DNA of 64,000 bases, from positions 5,940-69,939 of the forward strand of contig CAYOLQ010000006.1 in NCBI GenBank assembly GCA_964404825.1. Direction: 5' to 3'. The number at the start of each line of letters is the position of its first letter. Position 1 is the stretch's first letter. Positions 34,863 to 43,819 of this stretch are shown piece after piece. Both the position numbers and the translations under genes were made by a program. The stretch is from JACJXF01 sp964404825 (GTDB lineage: Bacteria > Bacteroidota > Bacteroidia > Bacteroidales > GCA-2748055). The notes under the pieces were generated by a model. That model ran no database searches. It was not told the DNA's origin and saw only the letters and a program-made list of their open reading frames with translations.

Positions 34863-36182
34863 CTATTTTACAGGAATCGTAAATACAAACCGGCTCCCAT
34901 TACCTTCCTCGCTTTCAGCCCGGATCGTCCCTCCATGCAATTCAATAAAATCTTTGCAAAGTATTAATCCCAGTCCCGAACCGATTTCATTGGCTGTGCC
35001 TGCCAGCGACTTATTGGTCGCAATCCTGAATAAGGAATCAAGCGTTTTCTGATTCATTCCAATCCCATTATCTGATACTGAAATCTCGATATAGTGCTGA
35101 ATCTTTTCGGCCTTTACAATAATATATCCACCTTGTCTGGTGAATTTTACAGCATTGGAAATCAGATTGCGCATTATTGTCTGAAGCATGTTTTTGTCTG
35201 CATTGGCTTCAATATCATCAAACTGATTATAGTCTAACTTAATATTTTTAAGTTTTGCAGAAAGTTCAAGTGACCGGCAAACTTCCTGAACTGTCTCCCG
35301 GAGACTGAGCTTTTCGGGTTTGAAGTCAAACTGACCACTTTGTGTTTTGGCCCAGGTAAGGAGGTTTTCAAGCAAAATGAGGGTACGCTGTGCAGAGGAT
35401 ATACCTCGCTGTATCGATTTTTCAGTCTCTTTAAGATCGTTCTTTTGTAATTGTTCGAGAGATAGCTCAGAAAAGCCCAGAATGGTATTAAACGGGCTTT
35501 TTAAATCATGTGCTATTATCGAAAAGAGTTTGTCTTTGGAAATATTCGACTGTTCAAGTTCCTCATTTAACTCCTCCAGTTTTTTCCCGCGATCATTTGC
35601 CTTTTGCCGCTCAAGCCGGAAGTTTTTAATCAGAAAGGTTAACATCAGGTAGATGAAACTGGATGAATAAATTACTGTAAGAATTGTATCGGTAAATCTG
35701 GTTCCTTCATTTGGAAACTGAGTGATCTTTTCCGGAAAGAAGTAGTGAAAAAAGTGGAGAAATGTCAGAAGGATAATAAAATAAAAATACAGAAATGTAA
35801 ATTTATTATTGGGAGAGATAGTCAGACCCAAAACAAATGTTGTCAATAAGATAATAGTATTTGTTCCATTATATCCTCCATTGTTGATCCAGATAACACC
35901 AATCCCTGTAAAAGCAAATATTACGAAAGGGAAACCCAGTTGGGAATACCTTCTTTTTATCCTTACAAAATAAAAGAGAAGAATTAACAACAAGCAGAGT
36001 ACCAGGGGAATTATGAGTGCCGGAATAGAATACCCGAGTTGAAAGTTCAGCAATCCCCCAATAAGGCTGGTAAAAAATCCAATTACAATAGCTGCAATCA
36101 GCATTTTTTCTTCCAGAAGCAGAGATTTGTCTGTGCCTAATATGAAATCACCAAACCAGTTATATATTCTTTTTGGTTTCAT
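34863..36182 (-). CDS. Membrane sensor histidine kinase
   Basis: This 439-residue protein has about six membrane spans in residues 25-205 and no large periplasmic sensor, then a short coiled coil (ERQKANDRGKKLEELNEELE). The HisKA domain has the phospho-acceptor His in LFSIIAHDLKSPFNTILGFS. The ATPase domain has the N box MRNLISNAVKF, G1 box VSDNGIGM and G2 box GSGLGLILCKDF, ending RAESEEGNGSRFVFTIP. It should autophosphorylate on histidine. No partner response regulator is encoded next to it. The 61-base gap to the hybrid kinase upstream suggests the two kinases may be transcribed together and share a regulator elsewhere. Confidence 0.9.
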   Translation of the reverse strand: MKPKRIYNWFGDFILGTDKSLLLEEKMLIAAIVIGFFTSLIGGLLNFQLGYSIPALIIPLVLCLLLILLFYFVRIKRRYSQLGFPFVIFAFTGIGVIWINNGGYNGTNTIILLTTFVLGLTISPNNKFTFLYFYFIILLTFLHFFHYFFPEKITQFPNEGTRFTDTILTVIYSSSFIYLMLTFLIKNFRLERQKANDRGKKLEELNEELEQSNISKDKLFSIIAHDLKSPFNTILGFSELSLEQLQKNDLKETEKSIQRGISSAQRTLILLENLLTWAKTQSGQFDFKPEKLSLRETVQEVCRSLELSAKLKNIKLDYNQFDDIEANADKNMLQTIMRNLISNAVKFTRQGGYIIVKAEKIQHYIEISVSDNGIGMNQKTLDSLFRIATNKSLAGTANEIGSGLGLILCKDFIELHGGTIRAESEEGNGSRFVFTIPVK

Positions 36183-36243
36183 AATACTGAATTCCTCATG
36201 ATAATGCCCGCCTTGATTATTTTTAACAACTGAATTTAAAATT

Positions 36244-38814
36244 TTATTTCAATATGCTCTTCTTAACCATTGAAACAAGAAAATCTCTGTTCACAGGTTT
36301 TGAGATAAAATCATTACATCCCGATTTCAAAGCTATCTCCCTGTCATTTTCAAAAGCAAAAGCCGTTAGTGCAATAACCGGAACTGATGGATTATGCTTT
36401 TTAATAAGGGTTGTTGCCTCACAACCATCCATAACCGGCATTTTAATATCCATAATTACAAGATCAATGTTCTGATTTGAACAATAAATGTCAACTGCTT
36501 CTCTCCCGTTTTTTGCATGTAAGAATTTAAGGTTGAGGTTTGAAAGTTGTCTGGTCATAAGTTGAAAGTTGTAATCCTCATCTTCAGCTATAAGAACTGT
36601 TTTCTCTTTTGCAAAACTTTTCTCTTGTGACTTATTATCTGATAAGTTGCCTGATGGGTTACTTAATTTTTTATAAGGAATTGTAAAAATAAATGTGCTT
36701 CCTTTTTCCGGAGTGGAACTGAGCCAGATTTTTCCTCCCAGTAATTCAGTATAAGCTCTGGAAATTGCCAGACCCAATCCTGTCCCTTCGAAAAGTTTTT
36801 CTCCTGTATGCTCCACGCGGTAAAAACGATCAAATATCTTTTGTTGGTGATCTGCATCAATCCCAATCCCTGTATCGGAAACATAGAATTCCAGGAAATT
36901 ATTTTTAAGACTGTACCCGATTGTAACCCTCCCGTGATGAGTGAATTTCAATGCATTTCCAAGCAAATTGGTAAAAATCTGGAAAAGTTTTGTAGGGTCT
37001 GTCTGAATCCATGAATCATTATCGGTAAGCCCGATTTCAATTTGAAGCAAAATGTTTTTCTCTTCCGCTTTGGGGTGAAACTGCGCATTAAGATTTCTTA
37101 TAAGAACATTAAGATTCGTTTCTTTTTCAGTCAGCTTTATAACGCCAGCTTCTATATTGGATATTTCGATAATATCCGAAAGAATTGATAAAAGATGATG
37201 ACTACTCTGTGACAGAATATCAAGGTATGATTGCTTGCATTCTTCATTCAGGTCTGTTTGTCTGAGGAGTTCCGAAAATCCCACAATAGCATTCATGGGG
37301 GTTCTGATTTCATGGGAGATATTGTGAAGAAATGCAGTTTTTAGTCTGTCACTTTCTTCAGCTTTCTCTTTTGCCTTAATGAGTTCTTTTTCAGCTATTT
37401 TTCTTTCCGTTATATTCTTTGAAGAGCATATTACTGATACGGCTTTCCCGGTTTTATCCTTAATAGGAGTGATTGTGGTTATATAATAGTGGTCTCCTTC
37501 TTTTCGGGGGACCCGGGCTTCGATTACTTTTTCCTCACCGCTTTGAAATACCTGATTCAGAGATGCAAAACGTTTCTCTGCTTCTTCTTTTGGGAAAACA
37601 TCCCAGATACTTTTCCCGACTATTAGTTCTTTTGGTTTGCCTAACCCATCTGCAAAAGCTTTGTTTACAAACGAATAATATCCCTCAGATGTAAATGAAA
37701 ATATCGGATCCGTTGATTCCTCCAAAAGTATCCTGTGTTTTTCTTCGCTTTCATGAAGTGCTTTAAAAAACATTGCGTTTTCGATTGAAACGGAAGCATA
37801 TGAGGCAAGCATATTGAGGATATCAATATCAATTTCGTTATAATCCCGCTTATTTGCAGTATTATGAATTTCAAAACAGCCCAATAAATCTCCGTTACTG
37901 CTTAATATGGGTGTGTCAATAAGATTATAAAAACCAAGCATCAGCTGTATATCAGGGATCACATGAGCATCGTGCATAGCATCATTGCTGATATATGTTC
38001 TTTTATTTGCAATAATCCAGCCCGGTACGCCATAGTCTTTTTTAAATTCTAAATCAATTGGAAAGACTTTGCCATCCTGATTGTATTCGGTAAATACCAT
38101 TTTGCCGTCTGAATACAATCCTGCTGCACCGGATGTTGATCCCGTAATATCGATAGCCAAAGAAACAAGGCGCTGAAGTATTGCTGTTATTTCAAGCTTT
38201 TCATTGATACTTTGAGCGCCCCTTGAAAGCACCTGAAGTCTTGTATTCTGTCTGATTATCGAGTCTTCGGCATTTTTCCGCTCTGAAATATCCCGGGCTG
38301 TAGTAATGAGTACATCGCGGTTAAAGAATCTGACTTTCTTGGAAATGACATCCTTTGGAAAGATTTCCCCGTTCTTTTTTCTTCCCCAGAATTCAAAATA
38401 CTGAGGCTCACCGGTATTATATGCCTTGTTAAGCAGGGTTTTAATATATGCAAGATCGTTTTTACCCGGAGCTGAAAGAAACTCCGGCGTTTTACCGATA
38501 ATTTCCTCCTGAGAATAACCATACATTTTCTCGGCACCTGAATTAACATCAATAAAAACTCCGTTTTCATCCTGTACATAAATTGCTTCGGTAACGGAAT
38601 GAAACAGGTTGATGTAACTTTCCCTGAATTTCAGCAGCTCCTGGTTCTGGACCTCCAATTCACGCAGGAATTTTAAGGATATAGAATTTTCAACGTTTTT
38701 TTTCTTTTTGTCAGTAGAATTATAAACATTTTCAGAACGGGTTTTATGTAATTTTTCATTGCCCGGTTGGCTTGAAGGTCCTTTTATCTGTGGCTTTTTA
38801 CCAGGTTTTTTCAT
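36244..38814 (-). CDS. Hybrid sensor kinase PAS-GAF-PAS-HisKA-HATPase-REC
   Basis: This 856-residue protein has no membrane spans, so it should be cytoplasmic. The first 45 residues are basic and low-complexity. PAS 1 is at about 65-180 (FHSVTEAIYVQDENGVFIDV), GAF at about 195-350 and PAS 2 at about 355-480 (TDPIFSFTSEGYYSFVNKAF). HisKA has its His in FLHNISHEIRTPMNAIVGFS. The ATPase part has LGNALKFTHHG, VSDTGIGID and GTGLGLAISRAY. The C-terminal receiver has the acceptor Asp in LVIMDIKMPVMDGCEAT and the Lys in DFISKPVNRD. Signal identity is unknown. The chain can relay phosphate to its own receiver, and a downstream phosphotransfer protein is not visible here. Confidence 0.92.
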   Translation of the reverse strand: MKKPGKKPQIKGPSSQPGNEKLHKTRSENVYNSTDKKKKNVENSISLKFLRELEVQNQELLKFRESYINLFHSVTEAIYVQDENGVFIDVNSGAEKMYGYSQEEIIGKTPEFLSAPGKNDLAYIKTLLNKAYNTGEPQYFEFWGRKKNGEIFPKDVISKKVRFFNRDVLITTARDISERKNAEDSIIRQNTRLQVLSRGAQSINEKLEITAILQRLVSLAIDITGSTSGAAGLYSDGKMVFTEYNQDGKVFPIDLEFKKDYGVPGWIIANKRTYISNDAMHDAHVIPDIQLMLGFYNLIDTPILSSNGDLLGCFEIHNTANKRDYNEIDIDILNMLASYASVSIENAMFFKALHESEEKHRILLEESTDPIFSFTSEGYYSFVNKAFADGLGKPKELIVGKSIWDVFPKEEAEKRFASLNQVFQSGEEKVIEARVPRKEGDHYYITTITPIKDKTGKAVSVICSSKNITERKIAEKELIKAKEKAEESDRLKTAFLHNISHEIRTPMNAIVGFSELLRQTDLNEECKQSYLDILSQSSHHLLSILSDIIEISNIEAGVIKLTEKETNLNVLIRNLNAQFHPKAEEKNILLQIEIGLTDNDSWIQTDPTKLFQIFTNLLGNALKFTHHGRVTIGYSLKNNFLEFYVSDTGIGIDADHQQKIFDRFYRVEHTGEKLFEGTGLGLAISRAYTELLGGKIWLSSTPEKGSTFIFTIPYKKLSNPSGNLSDNKSQEKSFAKEKTVLIAEDEDYNFQLMTRQLSNLNLKFLHAKNGREAVDIYCSNQNIDLVIMDIKMPVMDGCEATTLIKKHNPSVPVIALTAFAFENDREIALKSGCNDFISKPVNRDFLVSMVKKSILK

Positions 38815-38992
38815 AATTTATTTTCTTCTCAGTGACAGATTATAACCAGGTTTCACGTATAAGGAAAGTGCAACTTTAATGCAGAATCTGGAAAAATCGG
38901 ATACAAATATGGTTTAAATTGTTTTAATAAACCGGAATGTCAGATTTCAAATTAAGGTTATCAGATAATAGTAAAAAAAACATCCCTTAAAA

Positions 38993-39238
38993 TTAACTAT
39001 TTTCGAGTTCTGTTAAAATCTTAATTGCATCTTCCCTGTTTTCGCCACAAACAAGTTTTTCTGCTTTAAATGCATCGCAAACTTTTGGCCGCTCCGGACT
39101 GTAGAATATCTCACATCGGTAGTCCTTACTGAGATGGATACACCTTACCCCGGCGGGTTTACCTCCAGACATACCTGGAATAGGAGATGATATGGAGGGT
39201 GCGATACAACAAGCACCGCATAGAGGCCGGCATTCCAT
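38993..39238 (-). CDS. YkgJ-type cysteine cluster protein
   Basis: This 81-residue protein has six clustered cysteines: MECRPLCGACC at the N-terminus, then VRCIHL, YRCEIF and VCDAF. That is the CxxC-rich metal (zinc or Fe-S) binding pattern of the YkgJ/UPF0153 family. The function is unknown. Its ATG lies two bases after the stop codon of the GAF/HAMP gene, so it is almost certainly translated from the same mRNA. It is short but complete for the family's minimal form. Confidence 0.75.
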   Translation of the reverse strand: MECRPLCGACCIAPSISSPIPGMSGGKPAGVRCIHLSKDYRCEIFYSPERPKVCDAFKAEKLVCGENREDAIKILTELENS

Positions 39239-39240
39239 TA

Positions 39241-40875
39241 TTAATGTTTTAGTTTTGCTTTAAGATTTTCAATTTCCTTTTTCAATTCCTCTTCTTTTTT
39301 GGCCGACTTTTCCTGGGTTGACCTTAGCTGTTCCATATTCTGCCGCATTTCTTCTTCCTGAGCAAACATTTCTTCCGTTCGTTGCCGGGTTTGTTCAAGA
39401 AGCTGACTTGTCTGCAAATTAATTTTTACCTTGGAAATTGATGTCGCAATACTTTCTCCTATAGTTTCAATAAACCTGATTTTAAAAGGTTCAAAGTATT
39501 CAAATGCGGCCAGTTCAATAACACCATAAACATTTTCGTTAAGATGAAGCGGAACAATCAAAATGCTTACAGGTGGACTTTCCCCGAGTCCGGTTTTTAT
39601 TGTGAGATAATTTTGAGGAACTTCGGACAAATATACCGTTTCATTTTCCTGCATACATCTTCCTACAAGACCTTCGCCATTAGTAATTTTCTTTTGTATA
39701 AATTTTTGCCTGTCGTAGGCATATGCGGCAATCATCTCGGCATAAACGCCTTCTGTTTCGTTGTCGTTCAGTATATAAAGTGCCCCTACACGGGAGGTGG
39801 TATACGTTGCAATTTCCTTTATAAGCGCGAATGCCAAATCCTCAAGTTTATCGCCCGACATCCTTAATATTTCATTTATCCTGGCGATGCCTTCAGCAGT
39901 CCATCCCCTTTCACTATCTTCTTTTTTTCTGCGGAACTCTTCTTCACTTGCCTTTTTAAGATTATTCTGGAGATTAAGAAGCGCAATCCCCAGTTCATCC
40001 TTTTCACTCAGTGGATTGAAACTGTAATTAAATTCTCTCTGATTAATTTTACGGGATACCTCTGTAAGGTTTTTTAGGTATGCGAATAGTTTGTTCATTT
40101 GATCGAAAACAACACCCATCTCATCCTTTCTGACAAATTCGATAGGCGCCGGTATCACGCCTTGTGTAAGCAATTTCAGATTTGTATTTAATTTTGACAT
40201 GGCCCTTCTGATAAACTGTAATGACCATACCGCGAAAAAAAGAATAATGAATACCATCAGAATAGTAAAACCAGTAACTGTTTTTCTGATTCCAAGTGTA
40301 CTCTGTTCAATCAACAAAAAATTGTTATTCATTTCAATCATTCTCTTGTCCAACAGATAACTCAGGTTTTGCTCCACTTCGCTCAAAAGGAAAAGAATAT
40401 TGTGTTGCTGCATGAATTCATCAAGGTCTGAGTATCCGGCATCCGCAGCCTCTGCAAATCTGTATTCCTTAATAAGGTCAACAAAGGCAAAGTATAAAGA
40501 ATCCCGGAACATACTATTTGTAGATTTAAAGATTTCAAGGTCCTCGGGACTCCATTTGACGGCAATGGTGGTAATCTCATCCAGAATGAAATCAATTTCT
40601 GTCTGAAAGATCCCTTTAAGACTTTCTTTGAAAGAATTATCATTGCCGGCACCTGAATTTCCCCAGTAAGAAATGAGGCTCTTCGATTCCTGGTACTTAT
40701 CGGTTAATTGAGACAGATATGTTACAGATGGCTGAATATCTTCTGATATTATATTTGTTAACTCATCTTTAGACTTGAGCTGACGGAGCAGAATAACTGA
40801 AAAACCGATTATAATCAGGGTTAACAGAAAGATTGCGGAAATAAGTCTCTGATAAAGTGAGAGATTAATATTCAT
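39241..40875 (-). CDS. Membrane HAMP-GAF coiled-coil signalling protein without kinase
   Basis: This 544-residue protein has membrane spans at about 10-30 and 200-222 bracketing a helical extracytoplasmic sensor of about 170 residues. HAMP follows (about 222-280, with DEMGVVFDQMNKLFAYLKNL), then GAF (about 335-480, with SRVGALYILND, GLVGRCMQENETVYLSEVPQ and LIVPLHLNENVYGVIELAA). The chain ends in a Glu/Lys-rich coiled coil. There is no HisKA, ATPase, GGDEF or methyl-accepting domain, so it must signal by protein contact. Neighbouring kinases are possible partners. It is co-transcribed with the YkgJ-type gene, two bases apart. Confidence 0.8.
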   Translation of the reverse strand: MNINLSLYQRLISAIFLLTLIIIGFSVILLRQLKSKDELTNIISEDIQPSVTYLSQLTDKYQESKSLISYWGNSGAGNDNSFKESLKGIFQTEIDFILDEITTIAVKWSPEDLEIFKSTNSMFRDSLYFAFVDLIKEYRFAEAADAGYSDLDEFMQQHNILFLLSEVEQNLSYLLDKRMIEMNNNFLLIEQSTLGIRKTVTGFTILMVFIILFFAVWSLQFIRRAMSKLNTNLKLLTQGVIPAPIEFVRKDEMGVVFDQMNKLFAYLKNLTEVSRKINQREFNYSFNPLSEKDELGIALLNLQNNLKKASEEEFRRKKEDSERGWTAEGIARINEILRMSGDKLEDLAFALIKEIATYTTSRVGALYILNDNETEGVYAEMIAAYAYDRQKFIQKKITNGEGLVGRCMQENETVYLSEVPQNYLTIKTGLGESPPVSILIVPLHLNENVYGVIELAAFEYFEPFKIRFIETIGESIATSISKVKINLQTSQLLEQTRQRTEEMFAQEEEMRQNMEQLRSTQEKSAKKEEELKKEIENLKAKLKH

Positions 40876-41013
40876 AAAAGAATAAATATTTTATAAAAAT
40901 AGCTAATTCATCCGTTTCAGCAAGCAAATAGTATTTATCAATGGTACTGAAGAAATTATTTTAAGGCAAATAATGCCGGAATGCCATGAAGTAGGATGCT
41001 ACGGGTTATAAGT

Positions 41014-42189
41014 TCACCTGTTTTTTATTGCTTTTTCGAGTTTCTCAAGAGCTGTTTTCAATACAATACGCGGCAGTGCAATATTGATCCGCTGAAAACC
41101 ATCTCCCCCGGGACCAAAAGAGGGCCCGTCATTTAGACCCAATCCGGCGTTTCTTATGATAAACTCTTTTAGTTCTTTGTTTTTCAGTCCTAACTCCCTG
41201 AAATCGAGCCAAATAAGATATGTTGCCTCCGGGCGTATCACTTTAACTTCCGGAATTCGTTCCAGAAAAAAATCATTCATAAATCTAAGATTCTCATTGA
41301 GGTAGACCAGCAATTGCTCAAGCCATTCCTCACCGCTATTGTATGCAGCTTCAAGGGAAACAATTCCGAATAAATTACCCATCCCAACATGTAAATCATC
41401 AAGTTTTTTTTCATATGTTTTCCTGAGTGTTTCATTGGGGATAATCAGCGCAGAGCTGGATAATCCTGCAAGATTAAATGTTTTGCTGGGGGCAATGCAG
41501 GTAAGGCTTATTTCAGCTGCCTTCTGCGATATTGTTGCAATTGGTATATGAGTATTTCCGTTTAGCATAAGGTCGGAATGAATCTCATCTGAAACAATCA
41601 GGATATTTTTTCGTGCGCAAATTTCAACAAGGGTTTCAAGTTCCTGTAATGACCATAGCCGACCGACAGGATTATGCGGATGGCATAAAAAAAGTAAGCG
41701 GGTTTTAGTATCAATTCTTTTTTCCAAATCATTAAAATCCATCTCATAATGCCCGTCCTTTTCTCTAAGTTGGTTATATACCAATTTACGACCATGATTT
41801 TTTACAGCCGAGAAAAAGGGAAAATAAACAGGAGGCTGAACAATAACCTTTTCGCCGGGTTTTGAAAATGCCAAAACAGCCATATTTAAAGCAGGTACAA
41901 CACCGGGGCTAAAGGAAACCCATTCTTTCATTATCTTCCATTTATGCCTTTTATACATCCAGTTTACAATGCTTTCTGAAAATGTTCCGGTACGAAAGGT
42001 GTAGCCGTAAACAGGGTGATTGGCCCTGTTGATAACTGCTTCACGGATAAAATCCGGAGTTTCAAAATCCATATCTGCAACCCAGAGCGGAAGAACTGAT
42101 GCTGTTCCGAAAAACATTTTTCGCAAATCGTATTTAACACATGCAGTATTTTCCCTTTGAATTATTTTATCAAAATTATAGCTCTTCAT
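41014..42189 (-). CDS. PatB/MalY-type PLP aminotransferase or C-S lyase
   Basis: This is a 391-residue fold-type I PLP enzyme. LPLWVADMDFETPDFIREAV at the N-terminus, HPVYGYTF and LLFLCHPHNPVGRLWSL are characteristic of the MalY/PatB branch. IVSDEIHSDLML carries the Asp that binds the PLP nitrogen, the PLP lysine lies in APSKTFNLAG, and ALPRIVLKTALEKL closes the chain with the substrate Arg region (INIALPR). Family members are cystathionine beta-lyases, acting in methionine biosynthesis or cysteine desulphuration, sometimes moonlighting as regulators. No methionine genes are nearby. Alternative substrates within the family cannot be excluded. Confidence 0.85.
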   Translation of the reverse strand: MKSYNFDKIIQRENTACVKYDLRKMFFGTASVLPLWVADMDFETPDFIREAVINRANHPVYGYTFRTGTFSESIVNWMYKRHKWKIMKEWVSFSPGVVPALNMAVLAFSKPGEKVIVQPPVYFPFFSAVKNHGRKLVYNQLREKDGHYEMDFNDLEKRIDTKTRLLFLCHPHNPVGRLWSLQELETLVEICARKNILIVSDEIHSDLMLNGNTHIPIATISQKAAEISLTCIAPSKTFNLAGLSSSALIIPNETLRKTYEKKLDDLHVGMGNLFGIVSLEAAYNSGEEWLEQLLVYLNENLRFMNDFFLERIPEVKVIRPEATYLIWLDFRELGLKNKELKEFIIRNAGLGLNDGPSFGPGGDGFQRINIALPRIVLKTALEKLEKAIKNR

Positions 42190-42365
42190 TTTTTTTCTTT
42201 TCAGATTTTAAAGATGGAAATTCTCTGTTAAATATATTTTTCCACTGTGTAATCCTAGGCTCGCGACCACTTTTTCAGGTTCCCGTGCGGTGGGTTTTAG
42301 TTTTTCAAGACTTATTTGAGTAATTTTCCCTAAACCATAGCGATCGTAACTGATAAGTCAGAGGT

Positions 42366-42839
42366 TTATATGTAAAACGCCTCTTTTCCGGGAAACGAAA
42401 ATTTTTCCTTTGCCATCTCAGGTGAAAGAACAAAATAGTCAGCCTCTGCATGAGTGCAAAGCTCTCCCTTAGAATTAAACAACTCAACTTTAAGTCTGGC
42501 TATTCTTTTATTGATTTCCAACAGATAGGATTTCAGTATTACCGGTTTTTCATCCAGCACAACCGGTTTTTTATATTTTATCTCAAGTCTGGATGTAACT
42601 CCCCCGGTATTTGCCTTGACAAAAATAGTCCAGCCGGCAATTTCATCAATCAGGCTTGCCTGAATCCCCCCGTGCAAAACATTATGGTAGCCCTGAAAAT
42701 CCGGATTTCCAATCCATTCAGACCTTACATGATCTTCCTGCTCCGTAAACTTCATTTTGAGGCCGATGGGATTTTTATCGCAGCAACCAAAACAATTATA
42801 ACCCGGAATTCCGGACCAGGGGTTAGATAAAATTTTCAT
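42366..42839 (-). CDS. PaaI-type hotdog thioesterase
   Basis: This 157-residue protein has the hotdog-fold core YHNVLHGGIQASLIDEIAGW, with the HGG turn and the Asp/Glu on the long helix that serve catalysis in PaaI/4HBT thioesterases. The N-terminal part has a CFGCCDKNPIGLKMKF motif (Cys-rich, typical of the DUF4442/PaaI-like Bacteroidetes proteins). It should hydrolyse an acyl-CoA or acyl-ACP thioester. It is monocistronic by appearance, lying 176 bases upstream of the PatB-type gene. Confidence 0.8.
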   Translation of the reverse strand: MKILSNPWSGIPGYNCFGCCDKNPIGLKMKFTEQEDHVRSEWIGNPDFQGYHNVLHGGIQASLIDEIAGWTIFVKANTGGVTSRLEIKYKKPVVLDEKPVILKSYLLEINKRIARLKVELFNSKGELCTHAEADYFVLSPEMAKEKFSFPGKEAFYI

Positions 42840-43015
42840 TTGAAGTATATTTGTGAATCCAAGCCGATGTAAAAGTATTAATTTGGATCATTGGTTCAAA
42901 TTATTAGTAATATTGCTGTACACAATAAAAACAGTTATCAGATTTTAAGGGTTTCAGAATAAGTGAAGAATAATTAAACCTGAAATCTGGTAATCATGAG
43001 TGATTTTCCAAAAAA

Positions 43016-43819
43016 ATGGTCAGACCAAAAAAACATTTGGGCCAGCATTTCCTTACAGACAGGAATATAGCTAAAAGGATAACAGATAGTCTTACACCCG
43101 GAGGCAGTAAAAATATTATTGAAGTGGGTCCCGGTAAGGGTGTGCTGACTGTTTTTCTGCTTGAGCAGGAAGGTATTAATCTGGTGCCCGTTGAAATCGA
43201 TCGTGAATCGGTCGGATATTTACATGAAAATATACCGGCACTAAAATCTTCCCTGATTGAAGCTGATTTTCTTTCTCTGGATCTTGATACACTGTTTTTG
43301 GAAAAGGACAACTTCAGAATAATAGGTAACTTCCCATATAATATCAGTTCACAGATTTTTTTCAAAGTATTGGATTACAGGGAACAGGTAACCGAAGTTG
43401 TTTGCATGATTCAGAAGGAAGTAGCAGAGCGCATCGCATCTCCTCCCGGAAATAAAACGTATGGAATATTATCGGTTTTACTGCAAACCTGGTATAACAT
43501 TGAATACCTTTTTACAGTAAATGCAGGCTCATTCTTTCCCAGACCTGATGTTCAGTCGGCTGTAATAAGACTTACCAAAAACAACCGTCAGGAATTAGAT
43601 GTTGACGAAAGAAAATATAAAACAGTAATAAAAACTGCATTTAATCAGCGCCGTAAAATGCTTAGAAACTCAGTCAAAGGTTTATTAAGCGAGAGTGTAA
43701 TGGAAAACCCTTTATTCCAGAAACGACCCGAACAATTATCTGTGGAAGATTTTATTGAGCTTACAAGATTTATCGATGCAACATCTTCTTCTCAAAAGCT
43801 AATGAAAAAGGAGGATTAA
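43016..43819 (+). CDS. rsmA: 16S rRNA dimethyladenosine transferase KsgA/RsmA
   Basis: This 267-residue enzyme begins RPKKHLGQHFLTDRNIAKRI, the standard KsgA start. The SAM site is IIEVGPGKGVLTVFLLE, and the catalytic motif IV is NFPYNISSQI. PRPDVQSAVIRL and AFNQRRKMLRNSVKGLL belong to the C-terminal part. It dimethylates two adjacent adenines near the 3' end of 16S rRNA and takes part in 30S maturation. The gene ends four bases inside the convergent ABC permease gene, so the two share a terminator region. Confidence 0.95.
   Translation: MVRPKKHLGQHFLTDRNIAKRITDSLTPGGSKNIIEVGPGKGVLTVFLLEQEGINLVPVEIDRESVGYLHENIPALKSSLIEADFLSLDLDTLFLEKDNFRIIGNFPYNISSQIFFKVLDYREQVTEVVCMIQKEVAERIASPPGNKTYGILSVLLQTWYNIEYLFTVNAGSFFPRPDVQSAVIRLTKNNRQELDVDERKYKTVIKTAFNQRRKMLRNSVKGLLSESVMENPLFQKRPEQLSVEDFIELTRFIDATSSSQKLMKKED

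Noticed and set aside
34744..35052. 102-codon plus-strand ORF at the kinase 3' end
   Set aside because: It overlaps the ATPase domain of the histidine kinase on the other strand, where the N, G1 and G2 boxes are clear.
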